Below, in pieces: positions 1 to 7,547 of a stretch of 10,000 nt of DNA. The stretch lies in contig NZ_JAIWOF010000058.1 in the NCBI RefSeq assembly GCF_020217025.1, forward strand, positions 1 through 10,000, read 5' to 3'. Made by a program: the position numbers and the translations under genes. The stretch comes from Flavobacterium sp. (GTDB lineage Bacteria; Bacteroidota; Bacteroidia; Flavobacteriales; Flavobacteriaceae). The notes below the pieces were generated by a model. The model was not told where the DNA came from, ran no database searches, and was given only the letters and a program-made list of their open reading frames with translations. Within the stretch, counting starts at the first letter, position 1, and the number at the start of each line of letters is the position of its first letter.

Positions 1-668
1 GCAATGCTTTCATCATTTTAGAAGATGCTAATCTAGAAAAAGCAGTAACAATAGCTGTCAATGCCCGAATGCAAAATGCAGGTCAAAGTTGTATTGCAGC
101 GAAACGATTTTTAGTTCACGAAAATATAGCAGAAGAGTTTGTAGCAAAATTCAAAGTTGCCATTCAAAACTTAAAAACAGGGAATCCGTTAGATAAGGAA
201 ACACAAATTGGTTCGTTAGCAAGAGTAGATTTGGCAGGAGAATTGGAAGCTCAAGTTCAAAAATCTATTGAAATGGGAGCTAAGCTAATTGTTGGTGGAA
301 ATAGAAAGGAAGCTTTTTATGAACCCACAATTTTAACCAATGTAACCACAGAGATGCCTGTTTTCAATGAAGAAACTTTCGGACCTGTTGCAGCAATAAT
401 AACTTTCAAAACTATTGAAGAAGTAATCGAATTAAGCAATCAATCGGAATTTGGTTTAGGGGTTTCTATCTTTACCCAAGATATTGATTTCATCAAAACC
501 AAGATTTCATCCTTTAACGAAGGTGCTGTTTTCATCAATGAAATGGTAAAATCCGATCCAAGATTACCTTTCGGAGGCATCAAAAAATCAGGCTACGGTA
601 GAGAATTAGCCGAAGACGGCATCAAAGAATTTGTGAATGTAAAAACAGTTGTAATAAATACTTTTTAA
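1..668 (+). CDS. NAD(P)-dependent succinate-semialdehyde dehydrogenase-type aldehyde dehydrogenase (3' part)
   Basis: This is the C-terminal part of an aldehyde dehydrogenase; the reading frame is open from base 3 and the start lies left of the window. The catalytic cysteine sits in NAGQSCIAAKRF (Cys codon 90-92), preceded by the family's ILEDANLEKAV segment. The cofactor-domain motif EETFGPVAA (about 379-405) and the C-terminal PFGGIKKSGYGRELAEDGIK block complete the fold. The Rossmann domain and catalytic Glu are off-window. The NAGQxC and SGYGRELAEDGI motifs point to the Sad/YneI-GabD branch, which oxidises succinate semialdehyde to succinate using NAD(P)+. The substrate is inferred from family resemblance, and related semialdehydes are possible. 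The stop TAA is followed by one base and then the ATG of the next gene, so the two are almost certainly co-transcribed and probably translationally coupled. Family assignment is firm and substrate assignment moderate. Confidence 0.9.
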   Translation, partial: NAFIILEDANLEKAVTIAVNARMQNAGQSCIAAKRFLVHENIAEEFVAKFKVAIQNLKTGNPLDKETQIGSLARVDLAGELEAQVQKSIEMGAKLIVGGNRKEAFYEPTILTNVTTEMPVFNEETFGPVAAIITFKTIEEVIELSNQSEFGLGVSIFTQDIDFIKTKISSFNEGAVFINEMVKSDPRLPFGGIKKSGYGRELAEDGIKEFVNVKTVVINTF

Positions 669-669
669 T

Positions 670-1170
670 ATGAAAAAATTAGCCATCATGCTTTTGGCAA
701 CTCTAGGTTTCTCCTGCAAACCTTGCGAAGAAAAGCTTCAATCTGAAAAACAAAACATCACTACTATTTTAGATAATTGGCACAAAGCGGCTGCAGCTGC
801 AAATTATGAAGCGTATTTTGGAGCGATGTCAGAGGAATCCATTTTCATCGGAACAGACGCCACTGAAAATTGGAACAAAAAACAATTTCAAGCGTTTGCA
901 AAACCTTATTTTGATAAAGGAAAAGCATGGAACTTTAAAGCAATCGAACGCAATATCTATTTTAGCGAAAATAGGAAAATGGTTTGGTTTGATGAATTAT
1001 TAAGTACGCAAATGAAAATTTGTCGCGGTTCAGGTGTTTTGGTTCAAGAAAATGGGCAGTGGAAAATTAAACACTATGTGCTTTCAATGACGGTTCCAAA
1101 TGACAATGTGGATGAAGTTGTAAAAATAAAATCGGTAATAGAAGATAAAATTCTTTCCGAAAAGAAGTAA
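670..1170 (+). CDS. SnoaL/NTF2-like domain lipoprotein
   Basis: A 166-residue protein with a short signal peptide ending in a lipobox-like LGFSC (Cys16), so it is probably lipidated and held in the cell envelope. The -3 position is Gly rather than Leu, so the lipobox is loose. The rest (about residues 27-141) resembles the SnoaL_3/NTF2-like fold. The initial helices (LDNWHKAAAAANYEAYF) are followed by GTDATENWNKKQF, a WFDELL strand and the CRGSGVL...WKIKHYVLSM strands typical of this family. NTF2-like proteins form a cone-shaped pocket and may be enzymes or small-molecule binders; nothing here fixes a reaction. It starts one base after the aldehyde dehydrogenase stop, so it is read from the same message, and a strong terminator follows. 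It is best described as a SnoaL-like protein of unknown function whose position suggests a link to the dehydrogenase. Confidence 0.85.
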   Translation: MKKLAIMLLATLGFSCKPCEEKLQSEKQNITTILDNWHKAAAAANYEAYFGAMSEESIFIGTDATENWNKKQFQAFAKPYFDKGKAWNFKAIERNIYFSENRKMVWFDELLSTQMKICRGSGVLVQENGQWKIKHYVLSMTVPNDNVDEVVKIKSVIEDKILSEKK

Positions 1171-1191
1171 AAATAAACATAAGTAATAGTT

Positions 1192-1222
1192 AATCCCAAG
1201 ATAATTTGTCTTGGGATTTTTT
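1192..1222 (+). terminator. Rho-independent terminator after the aldehyde dehydrogenase/SnoaL operon
   Basis: A perfect 10-bp stem (AATCCCAAGA at 1192-1201 with TCTTGGGATT at 1209-1218) closes a 7-base loop and runs into a T tract (1217-1222). It lies 21 bases after the stop of the SnoaL-like gene and separates that operon from the next. Confidence 0.88.
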
Positions 1223-1255
1223 ATGTCCAAATGTTAAAAATTTAATTTTTTTCTG

Positions 1256-1289
1256 TTTGAGAAAACCAATGAGAAATTGTTTACGTAAA
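1256..1289 (+). promoter_or_regulatory. Possible promoter/operator of the HMA-like and globin operon
   Basis: Upstream of the 1317 gene there is a TTTG (1256-1259), then 22 bases, then TACGTAAA (1282-1289). This resembles the Bacteroidota TTTG / TANNTTTG arrangement, but the -7 half matches only partly. The -7-like bases fall within a perfect 10-bp palindrome, TTTACGTAAA (1280-1289), flanked by TTGT and ACAA arms that are offset by one base. It could be a promoter, a regulator site overlapping it, or chance in AT-rich DNA. Confidence 0.3.
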
Positions 1290-1316
1290 TACAACTAAAC
1301 AAAAATCTCAAACGTC

Positions 1317-1754
1317 ATGAAAATAAATAGAAAAATCAAAATTGCTTTAGGATGTATCTTCGGAATATTCCTGATTTTATTTGTGGTTTTAGTAGTTCAC
1401 ATCGCAATTGCAAAACCTTTAGTCATAGATAACGCTTCATTACAAATTAGCCGAATTGACTTCAAAGAACCAATAGATTCGCTTAAAGCAAAAGAAATTC
1501 ATCGAAATTTAAAATCCATTCCAGGAGTAAAAACGGATAGATTGAATAAAGAAACAGGTGTTTTAGTATTCTTTCACGACATCAAGGTTGCAGATTCAAA
1601 AACTATTTACAATAAGCTTATGGCTATGGGTAATTATAAAGCAGAACGTTTTGTACTTCCAAAAGAATTAGAAAATAAAACTGCTTGTCCTGTTATGTCT
1701 GAAGACAGTTTCAGTTATAAATTTTCAAGAGGAATTCAACGAATTTTTAATTAA
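1317..1754 (+). CDS. Membrane-anchored protein with degenerate HMA-like (ferredoxin-like fold) domain
   Basis: A 145-residue protein. A basic N-terminus (KINRKIKIA) leads into one hydrophobic helix (about residues 9-32), which should act as an uncleaved anchor with the rest outside the cytoplasm. Residues about 42-115 read as a beta-alpha-beta-beta-alpha-beta unit: LQISRIDF, SLKAKEIHRNLKSIPGV, GVLVFFH, SKTIYNKLMAMG and AERFVLP. This matches heavy-metal-associated domains, but the metal-binding CxxC loop is absent and its place is taken by KEPIDS. A single Cys remains near the C-terminus (ACPV, Cys124). Ordinary HMA function in Cu(I) or Zn(II) transfer is therefore doubtful, and a protein- or ligand-binding role is possible. 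The globin-like gene follows after 18 bases, so they form one operon. The fold call rests on pattern and periodicity, not on a family search. Confidence 0.75.
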   Translation: MKINRKIKIALGCIFGIFLILFVVLVVHIAIAKPLVIDNASLQISRIDFKEPIDSLKAKEIHRNLKSIPGVKTDRLNKETGVLVFFHDIKVADSKTIYNKLMAMGNYKAERFVLPKELENKTACPVMSEDSFSYKFSRGIQRIFN

Positions 1755-1772
1755 TTTCTAAATACTATTACT

Positions 1773-2354
1773 ATGAAAAATTTTTCAAAACTAGCCTTAT
1801 TGGCTTTATTTATTGCATCGGGAGCGTTTGTTACTTCTTGTAGTGACGATGACGATCAAGCACCAGAACCAGCAACTTTGTATGCAAAATTAGGTGGAAC
1901 TACTATGGTTTCTGACCCCAATAACCCTGGTCAAATGATTGAACAAGGTCGTTTAAGTTATCGTTCTGTAGTGGATTCAACTATTACTTTAATTGTTTCT
2001 GACATTGTTGTGGGAGCAGAAGGTAATCTAGGACAACATTTTGCACCAGTAATTTCTGAAGCTTTAAGTGGAAATACAACCAATGTTGCTATTTTGAGCG
2101 ACAATTTAACTGATTTCTTTTCAGCAAATACAGGAGGAGGCGCTACTAATTCTTATACAGGATTAAATATGGTGGCAGCACATGATCCAGCTCAAAATCC
2201 ACGTATGGGTAAAAAATCTAATGATGCCGAATACGATAAATTTATAGGATATGTTGGAGCAGCAGCTGGCTTAAATGGGGTTACTGATCCTGCTTTGATT
2301 GGTGAAGTTGTTGCCGTGTTAGAATCATTGAGAGCTCCTATCGTTCAGGAGTAA
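1773..2354 (+). CDS. Lipoprotein with group 1 truncated-haemoglobin-like domain
   Basis: A 193-residue protein with a clear type II signal peptide: a KxxxK-type start, a hydrophobic core, and FVTSC with Cys23. The following SDDDD resembles the acidic export signal that sends Bacteroidota lipoproteins to the cell surface. The rest resembles group 1 truncated haemoglobins. It has TLYAKLGG at residues 35-42, a helix from RSVVDSTITLIV, DFFSANTGGG at 114-123, then YTGLNMVAAH with His137 at the expected proximal haem-ligand position, and a C-terminal ALIGEVVAVLESLRAPIV. It is longer than usual. About 19 extra residues (roughly 47-65) separate the LGG motif from the next helix, and the usual B-helix Phe-Tyr pair (distal Tyr) is missing. 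Haem binding is plausible but unproven. It follows the HMA-like gene by 18 bases and ends at a terminator. Confidence 0.8.
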   Translation: MKNFSKLALLALFIASGAFVTSCSDDDDQAPEPATLYAKLGGTTMVSDPNNPGQMIEQGRLSYRSVVDSTITLIVSDIVVGAEGNLGQHFAPVISEALSGNTTNVAILSDNLTDFFSANTGGGATNSYTGLNMVAAHDPAQNPRMGKKSNDAEYDKFIGYVGAAAGLNGVTDPALIGEVVAVLESLRAPIVQE

Positions 2355-2375
2355 GTTTGTTTTTTGTTTTAATGG

Positions 2376-2407
2376 AAAACGTCCCGATATTTCGGGACGT
2401 TTTTTTA
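2376..2407 (+). terminator. Intrinsic terminator, probably used from both sides
   Basis: A perfect 12-bp stem (2376-2387 with 2392-2403, core ACGTCCCGA/TCGGGACGT) with a 4-base loop, followed on the plus strand by a run of T. It lies 21 bases after the globin-like gene. On the minus strand it begins right after the threonine dehydrogenase stop codon (2405-2407), with four T at the end of that stem, so it can serve both convergent genes, more weakly on the minus side. Confidence 0.9.
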
Positions 2408-3361
2408 TTTATTATAAATATGTTCTTTTAAATTTTTAAACATATCTACTGTCATGTTTTCTAAATTGAAATCGTTTTTCCAACCCCAATCTTCTCTCGC
2501 CGAAGTATCATCAATACTTGCTGGCCAACTATCAGCAATTTTCTGACGGAAATCAGGTTCGTAGCTTAATTCAAAATTTGGATAGTGTTTTTTAATTTCT
2601 TCACCAATTTGTTTCGGAGTAAAACTCATGGCTGCTAAATTATAAGCAGAACGAATTTTAACATTTTCTGCTGGAGCTTGCATAATTCCGATAGTCGCTT
2701 TAATCGCATCGTCCATATACATCATTGGTAATTCTGAATTTTCAGATAAGAAACTCGTGAATTTCCCATCGGTAATCGCTTTGTGATAAATATCTACTGC
2801 GTAATCTGTAGTTCCTCCACCAGCTTCAGTACTCCAGCTAATCAAACCAGGATAACGAATACTTCTTACATCTACACCATATTGTTTGTGATAATATTCA
2901 CACCATCTTTCTCCTGTTTGTTTCGAGATTCCATAAACCGTTGAAGGTTCCATAACTGTATACTGAGGCGTGTTATGTCTAGGAGTTGTAGGTCCAAAAA
3001 CCGCAATACTCGAAGGCCAAAAAACCTTTTTAATTTTTCCTGCTTTGGCTAAATTTAAAACATGAAACAACGAATTCATATTTAAATCCCAAGCAAATGC
3101 CGGATTTTTCTCAGCGGTAGCCGAAAGCAAAGCCGCCATTAAATATACATCAGTAATTTGATATTTTTCAAGTAAGTGTTCAATTTGATTGTAATCAAGT
3201 GCATTTACCACTTCAAAAATTCCATTATTAACTACATCATTTTCTAATTTTCTAATGTCTGATGCGATAACGTTATTAACTCCGTAAGTTGCTCTTAATT
3301 TTGCTGTAAGTTCAGTGCCTATTTGTCCACAAGCACCAATAATTAAAATTTTCGTATCCAT
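2405..3361 (-). CDS. tdh: L-threonine 3-dehydrogenase, short-chain (SDR/epimerase-like) type
   Basis: This enzyme oxidises L-threonine to 2-amino-3-oxobutyrate with NAD+; the product is then split by a CoA ligase to glycine and acetyl-CoA, or loses CO2 to give aminoacetone. The 318-residue protein is an extended SDR. It has the NAD-binding GACGQIG at residues 9-15 and DVYLMAALLSATAEKNP after beta-4. PSSIAVFGP carries the catalytic Ser/Thr strand, and the catalytic pair is YGISK (Tyr143, Lys147), followed by RYPGLIS and an MMYMDDAI segment. The length and motifs match the Flavobacterium-type TDH, not the zinc-dependent medium-chain enzyme of E. coli. The start is taken at the ATG at 3361 (MDTKILIIG). 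An in-frame TTG eight codons upstream falls inside the probable -7 promoter element and is unlikely to be used. It is a single-gene transcription unit, convergent with the globin operon. Confidence 0.93.
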   Translation of the reverse strand: MDTKILIIGACGQIGTELTAKLRATYGVNNVIASDIRKLENDVVNNGIFEVVNALDYNQIEHLLEKYQITDVYLMAALLSATAEKNPAFAWDLNMNSLFHVLNLAKAGKIKKVFWPSSIAVFGPTTPRHNTPQYTVMEPSTVYGISKQTGERWCEYYHKQYGVDVRSIRYPGLISWSTEAGGGTTDYAVDIYHKAITDGKFTSFLSENSELPMMYMDDAIKATIGIMQAPAENVKIRSAYNLAAMSFTPKQIGEEIKKHYPNFELSYEPDFRQKIADSWPASIDDTSAREDWGWKNDFNLENMTVDMFKNLKEHIYNK

Positions 3362-3382
3362 TTGGTTGTGTAAATGAGGTAA

Positions 3383-3390
3383 CAAATATA
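3383..3390 (-). promoter_or_regulatory. -7 promoter element of tdh
   Basis: Read on the minus strand this is TATATTTG, a full match to the Bacteroidota -7 consensus TANNTTTG. It is 21 bases upstream of the tdh ATG, giving a leader of about 15 bases. No TTTG -33 box is visible at the usual distance. Confidence 0.5.
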
Positions 3391-3557
3391 CTATTTTGCC
3401 TTTATTTTGCAGATGGATTTTTGTGATATTTTTACAAATTGCAACCTAAATTTAAATATTTAATAAATTAACATCTTGTAAATGGTTTTTCTTAATTGAT
3501 TAACAAATTTGGTGTTAAGATAATATTAGAAAAAACACAGCATTCGGCAAACATTTG

Positions 3558-3565
3558 TACCTTTG
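3558..3565 (+). promoter_or_regulatory. -7 promoter element of the lipoprotein-mfd operon
   Basis: TACCTTTG matches the Bacteroidota -7 consensus TANNTTTG and lies 17 bases before the ATG at 3583, giving a very short leader. No clear TTTG -33 box is seen about 20 bases upstream. With the tdh element it forms a divergent promoter region. The rest of the 221-base gap (3362-3582) is AT-rich and holds no gene or strong hairpin that I can see. Confidence 0.5.
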
Positions 3566-3582
3566 CTTTTTAATTTATCCGA

Positions 3583-4185
3583 ATGAAAGTTTTCTTATGT
3601 AGTTTATCGCTTTTAGTTTTCACATTGATTTCATGCGAAAATGAAAATCAGCAACTAGAGGCCCAAAAAGTAGCTCAAAAAAACGAAGCTGTTTTTAAGA
3701 ACATTTCGAAAATGTGGCAATTTAATTTTCCAACGCCTAGACCTGAAGTAGCAGCTACTTTAGGCAGATGGAACGAGTGGCGTCAATTTGAAATTGAAAT
3801 GCTTCAAAAACCACAATCTACATTATCAGCTTTTCAAATGAAAACTAAAAATTTGTCTTCAAAAGCAGATACTTTAGCGATAACAATTCCTTTCGAATAT
3901 GATAAACCTCAGATTTTAAGTAGAATTACGACTTTAAATACTAAGTTAAAATCACTCGAAACTTTCATGAATTTACAAGTAATTCCAGAGCAACGTATTG
4001 CTAAGTTAATTCCAGAAATTAACGAGGAAATTAAAGGTTTGTATAAACAATGGGATGAAATCATTATCAAAAAAGCAATTCCAAAGGAAATCGGAGAAGA
4101 ATTAATGTTGAGAGCTTTGGATACAGCTAGAAACGCAAATCCAGATGAAATGCGAAAGAAGATGGAAATTTCAGATAAAAAATAA
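3583..4185 (+). CDS. Putative lipoprotein of unknown function, upstream of mfd
   Basis: A 200-residue protein with a signal peptide and a clear lipobox, LISC, with Cys18 followed by ENENQQ. It is therefore probably anchored in the envelope, perhaps at the surface. The mature part looks mainly helical and charged. A segment with aromatics and prolines (WQFNFPTPRPEV, about 46-57) is followed by a Trp/Glu-rich helix (GRWNEWRQFEIEML). Long helices run from about residue 115 to 160, and a lysine-rich tail ends the protein. I recognise no catalytic motif or named family. The stop is 8 bases before the mfd start, so the two are very probably on one transcript from the promoter at 3558. A role in DNA repair does not follow from this, since the protein is exported. 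Confidence 0.85.
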   Translation: MKVFLCSLSLLVFTLISCENENQQLEAQKVAQKNEAVFKNISKMWQFNFPTPRPEVAATLGRWNEWRQFEIEMLQKPQSTLSAFQMKTKNLSSKADTLAITIPFEYDKPQILSRITTLNTKLKSLETFMNLQVIPEQRIAKLIPEINEEIKGLYKQWDEIIIKKAIPKEIGEELMLRALDTARNANPDEMRKKMEISDKK

Positions 4186-4193
4186 AGAAAGTT

Positions 4194-7100
4194 TTGAGCA
4201 AGTCCGACATTATATCCATTTACGATAAGTCACCAAAGATTTCCGTTATAGAAAGTACATTCGCAGCACGCCAAAAGTCTCAAATGACTGGTTTGGTTGG
4301 GTCGTCGTTGTCTTTTGTGGCACATTCGCTGTTTAAAAAATCAGAACTTCCTTTCCTGATTTTATTCAGTAATAAAGAAGAAGCGGCGTATTATTTAAAT
4401 GATTTGGAGCAATTAATTAATGCCGAAGACGTACTTTTTTACCCAAGTTCGTACCGAAGACCCTATCAAATTGAAGAAACCGATAACGCTAATGTTTTGT
4501 TACGTGCTGAGGTTTTAAACCGAATTAATTCCAGAAAAAAACCTGCGATTGTTGTTTCCTATGCCGAAGCCATTTTCGAAAAAGTGGTTACCCGAAAAGA
4601 ATTAGAGAAAAACACGTTGAAATTGTCAGTTGAAGACAAACTTTCTATTGATTTTATTAATGAAACCTTGTTTGAATACAATTTCAAACGCGTAGATTTT
4701 GTTACCGAACCGGGCGAATTTTCAGTTCGTGGTGGAATTATTGATGTATTTTCGTTTTCCAATGATAATCCATACCGAATTGAATTTTTTGGTAACGAGA
4801 TCGACAGCATCAGAAGTTTTGATGTTGAAACACAATTATCGATTGAAAAACTGAAAAAGATTTCAATCATTCCAAATGTTGAAAATAAATTACTGCAAGA
4901 AAACCGTGAAAGTTTCTTAGATTATATCAACGAAAAAACGGTTTTAGTCATTCAAAATACCGAATTATTAGGACAACAATTAGATAAATTATTCGACAAA
5001 GCCAATGAAGCTTTCGAGAAGTTATCCAAAGACATCCAGCACGCGCCACCCGAAGAATTATTTTTAAATCAAAAGCAATTTTTAAAACGTGCTCTGGATT
5101 TTTCGGTAATCGAATTGCATGCTAACGCTGTTTTTAAAACTGATAAAAAAGTCGAATTTCATATTCAGCCACAGCCTTCGTTTAATAAACAATTCGATTT
5201 GTTGTTGAACAATTTGAGCGAAAATCATTTCAACGGATACAAAAATTATTTGTGTTGTTCCAATGATAATCAAGCGAGTCGTTTTCATGATATTTTTGAA
5301 GATATCGACGAAGCTAATCACGAAAGCATTCGCAAGCAATACAAAACCATGGTGTTGCCTTTGTTTGAAGGTTTTATCGATGAAGAAAATCAAATTGCAT
5401 GTTATACCGACCATCAAATTTTTGAGCGTTACCATAAGTTTTCCATCAAAAATGGTTATTCGAAAAAGCAAACCATTACGTTAAAAGAATTGACTTCTTT
5501 GTCGGTGGGTGATTATGTAACGCACATCGATCACGGGATTGGAAAGTTTGGTGGCTTGCAAAAAATTCAGGTCGAAGGCAAAACGCAAGAAGCCATAAAA
5601 TTGGTCTATGCCGATAATGATATTGTGTATGTGAGCATTCATTCGCTACACAAAATCTCAAAATACAACGGGAAAGATGGTGCGCCTCCTAAGATTTATA
5701 AATTAGGAAGTAACGCATGGAAAACCCTAAAACAAAAAACAAAAGCACGTGTAAAACACATTGCGTTCAACCTAATTCAGTTGTATGCGAAGCGAAGATT
5801 AGACAAAGGTTTTCAGTTTGCACCCGATAGTTATTTGCAAAAAGAATTAGAAAGTTCGTTTATTTACGAAGATACACCCGACCAAATTACCGCAACAGCC
5901 GACGTTAAAGCCGATATGGAAAACGAACGTCCAATGGACCGATTGGTTTGTGGTGATGTTGGTTTCGGAAAGACAGAAGTCGCGATTCGTGCAGCTTTTA
6001 AAGCGGTAGACAACGGAAAACAAGTCGCGGTTTTAGTACCAACGACTATTTTAGCGTATCAACATTACCGAACATTTTCGGAACGTTTGAAAGATATGCC
6101 GGTTACCGTAAGTTATGTGAACCGATTTAGAACGGCGAAACAAAAAGCGGATACACTTCAAAAACTGCAAGAAGGAAAAGTCGATATTTTGATTGGTACA
6201 CACCAATTGGTGAATAAAAATGTGGTGTTTAAAGATTTAGGTTTGTTGATTATCGACGAAGAACAAAAATTCGGAGTCAACGTAAAAGACAAATTGAAAA
6301 CCATTGCTACAAATGTCGATACCTTGACCTTAACAGCAACTCCGATACCGAGAACGTTGCAGTTTTCGTTGATGGCGGCACGGGATTTATCGGTAATTAC
6401 AACGCCTCCGCCAAATCGTTATCCAATTGAAACGCACGTGATTCGTTTTAACGAAGAAGCCATTCGTGATGCAATTTCGTATGAAATTCAGCGTGGTGGG
6501 CAAGTGTTTTTCATCAATAACCGAATTGAAAATATCAAAGAAGTTGCCGGAATGATTCAACGCTTGGTGCCAGGAGCAAAAGTAGGTATCGGTCACGGTC
6601 AAATGGATGGGAAAAAACTAGAAGAATTAATGTTGGCTTTCATGGAAGGCGAATTTGACGTTTTGGTCGCAACCACCATTATCGAAAGCGGTTTAGATGT
6701 ACCGAATGCGAATACGATTTTCATCAATAACGCCAATAATTTCGGATTGTCTGATTTGCACCAAATGCGTGGTCGAGTGGGAAGAAGTAATAAAAAAGCA
6801 TTTTGTTATTTCATTACGCCGCCGTATTCGATGATGACGGGTGAAGCGCAAAAGCGTATTACCGCTTTGGAACAATTTAGCGAATTAGGAAGCGGTTTCA
6901 ATATTGCGATGAAGGATTTGGAAATTCGTGGTGCGGGTGATTTATTAGGTGGCGAACAAAGTGGTTTTATCAACGAAATTGGTTTTGATACCTACCAAAA
7001 AATCATGAACGAAGCCATTGACGAGTTGAAAGAAAACGAGTTCAAAGACTTGTACCAAGAAGAAAACGACATCGAAACCAAAGAGTTTGTAAAAGACATT

Positions 7101-7547
7101 CAAATTGATACCGATTTCGAATTACTATTCCCAGATGAATACATCAACAACATTACCGAACGTTTGAATTTATACAACGAGTTAAGCCAAATTAAAGACG
7201 AAGCTACGCTACAACAATTTGAACAAAAACTAATTGACCGCTTTGGTGCGTTACCAAAACCAGCGATTGCGTTACTAAATAGCGTACGCATCAAATGGAA
7301 AGCAACCGCCATGGGAATTGAACGTTTAATGATGAAACAAGGTAAAATGATAGGCTATTTCATTGGTGACCAACAAAGTGATTTTTACCAAAGTAACCGT
7401 TTCATGAAAGTGCTACAATTTGCCCAACGCAACGGCAACGTATGTAAGATAAAAGAAAAAGAAACCAAAAATGGCTTACGTTTATTACTGACTTTTGATA
7501 ATGTGAAAAGTGTAAATAAGGCGTTGGAGTTGTTGGAGGGGATTTAG
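4194..7547 (+). CDS. mfd: Transcription-repair coupling factor Mfd
   Basis: Mfd is an ATP-driven DNA translocase that pushes stalled RNA polymerase off damaged template strands and recruits UvrA for nucleotide excision repair. All domains are present in 1117 residues, close to the usual 1100-1200. The UvrB-like N-terminal part has RRPYQIEETDNANVL and VRGGIIDVFS (Arg179, in the UvrA-contacting region). The RNA polymerase interaction domain begins at DYVTHIDHGIGKFGG (about 440). The SF2/RecG-like motor has Walker A GDVGFGKT (587-594), DEEQ (688-691), TATPIPRT (714-721), IIESGLDVPNA and QMRGRVGRS (857-865). The regulatory TRCF C-terminal domain follows, from roughly 950. The start is TTG at 4194: an in-frame stop lies at 4176-4178, no ATG or GTG occurs between, and the first in-frame ATG is 30 codons later, after conserved-looking N-terminal sequence. 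No clear terminator follows. Confidence 0.98.
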   Translation: MSKSDIISIYDKSPKISVIESTFAARQKSQMTGLVGSSLSFVAHSLFKKSELPFLILFSNKEEAAYYLNDLEQLINAEDVLFYPSSYRRPYQIEETDNANVLLRAEVLNRINSRKKPAIVVSYAEAIFEKVVTRKELEKNTLKLSVEDKLSIDFINETLFEYNFKRVDFVTEPGEFSVRGGIIDVFSFSNDNPYRIEFFGNEIDSIRSFDVETQLSIEKLKKISIIPNVENKLLQENRESFLDYINEKTVLVIQNTELLGQQLDKLFDKANEAFEKLSKDIQHAPPEELFLNQKQFLKRALDFSVIELHANAVFKTDKKVEFHIQPQPSFNKQFDLLLNNLSENHFNGYKNYLCCSNDNQASRFHDIFEDIDEANHESIRKQYKTMVLPLFEGFIDEENQIACYTDHQIFERYHKFSIKNGYSKKQTITLKELTSLSVGDYVTHIDHGIGKFGGLQKIQVEGKTQEAIKLVYADNDIVYVSIHSLHKISKYNGKDGAPPKIYKLGSNAWKTLKQKTKARVKHIAFNLIQLYAKRRLDKGFQFAPDSYLQKELESSFIYEDTPDQITATADVKADMENERPMDRLVCGDVGFGKTEVAIRAAFKAVDNGKQVAVLVPTTILAYQHYRTFSERLKDMPVTVSYVNRFRTAKQKADTLQKLQEGKVDILIGTHQLVNKNVVFKDLGLLIIDEEQKFGVNVKDKLKTIATNVDTLTLTATPIPRTLQFSLMAARDLSVITTPPPNRYPIETHVIRFNEEAIRDAISYEIQRGGQVFFINNRIENIKEVAGMIQRLVPGAKVGIGHGQMDGKKLEELMLAFMEGEFDVLVATTIIESGLDVPNANTIFINNANNFGLSDLHQMRGRVGRSNKKAFCYFITPPYSMMTGEAQKRITALEQFSELGSGFNIAMKDLEIRGAGDLLGGEQSGFINEIGFDTYQKIMNEAIDELKENEFKDLYQEENDIETKEFVKDIQIDTDFELLFPDEYINNITERLNLYNELSQIKDEATLQQFEQKLIDRFGALPKPAIALLNSVRIKWKATAMGIERLMMKQGKMIGYFIGDQQSDFYQSNRFMKVLQFAQRNGNVCKIKEKETKNGLRLLLTFDNVKSVNKALELLEGI

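Noticed and set aside
3362..3385. Eight-codon N-terminal extension of tdh from a TTG at 3385
   Set aside because: The TTG lies within the probable -7 element TATATTTG, and MDTKILIIGACGQIG is the expected N-terminus of the family.
4559..7312. Several open frames of 60-129 codons on both strands inside mfd
   Set aside because: They overlap a full-length, motif-complete mfd and show no family resemblance, signal or own promoter; they are shadows.
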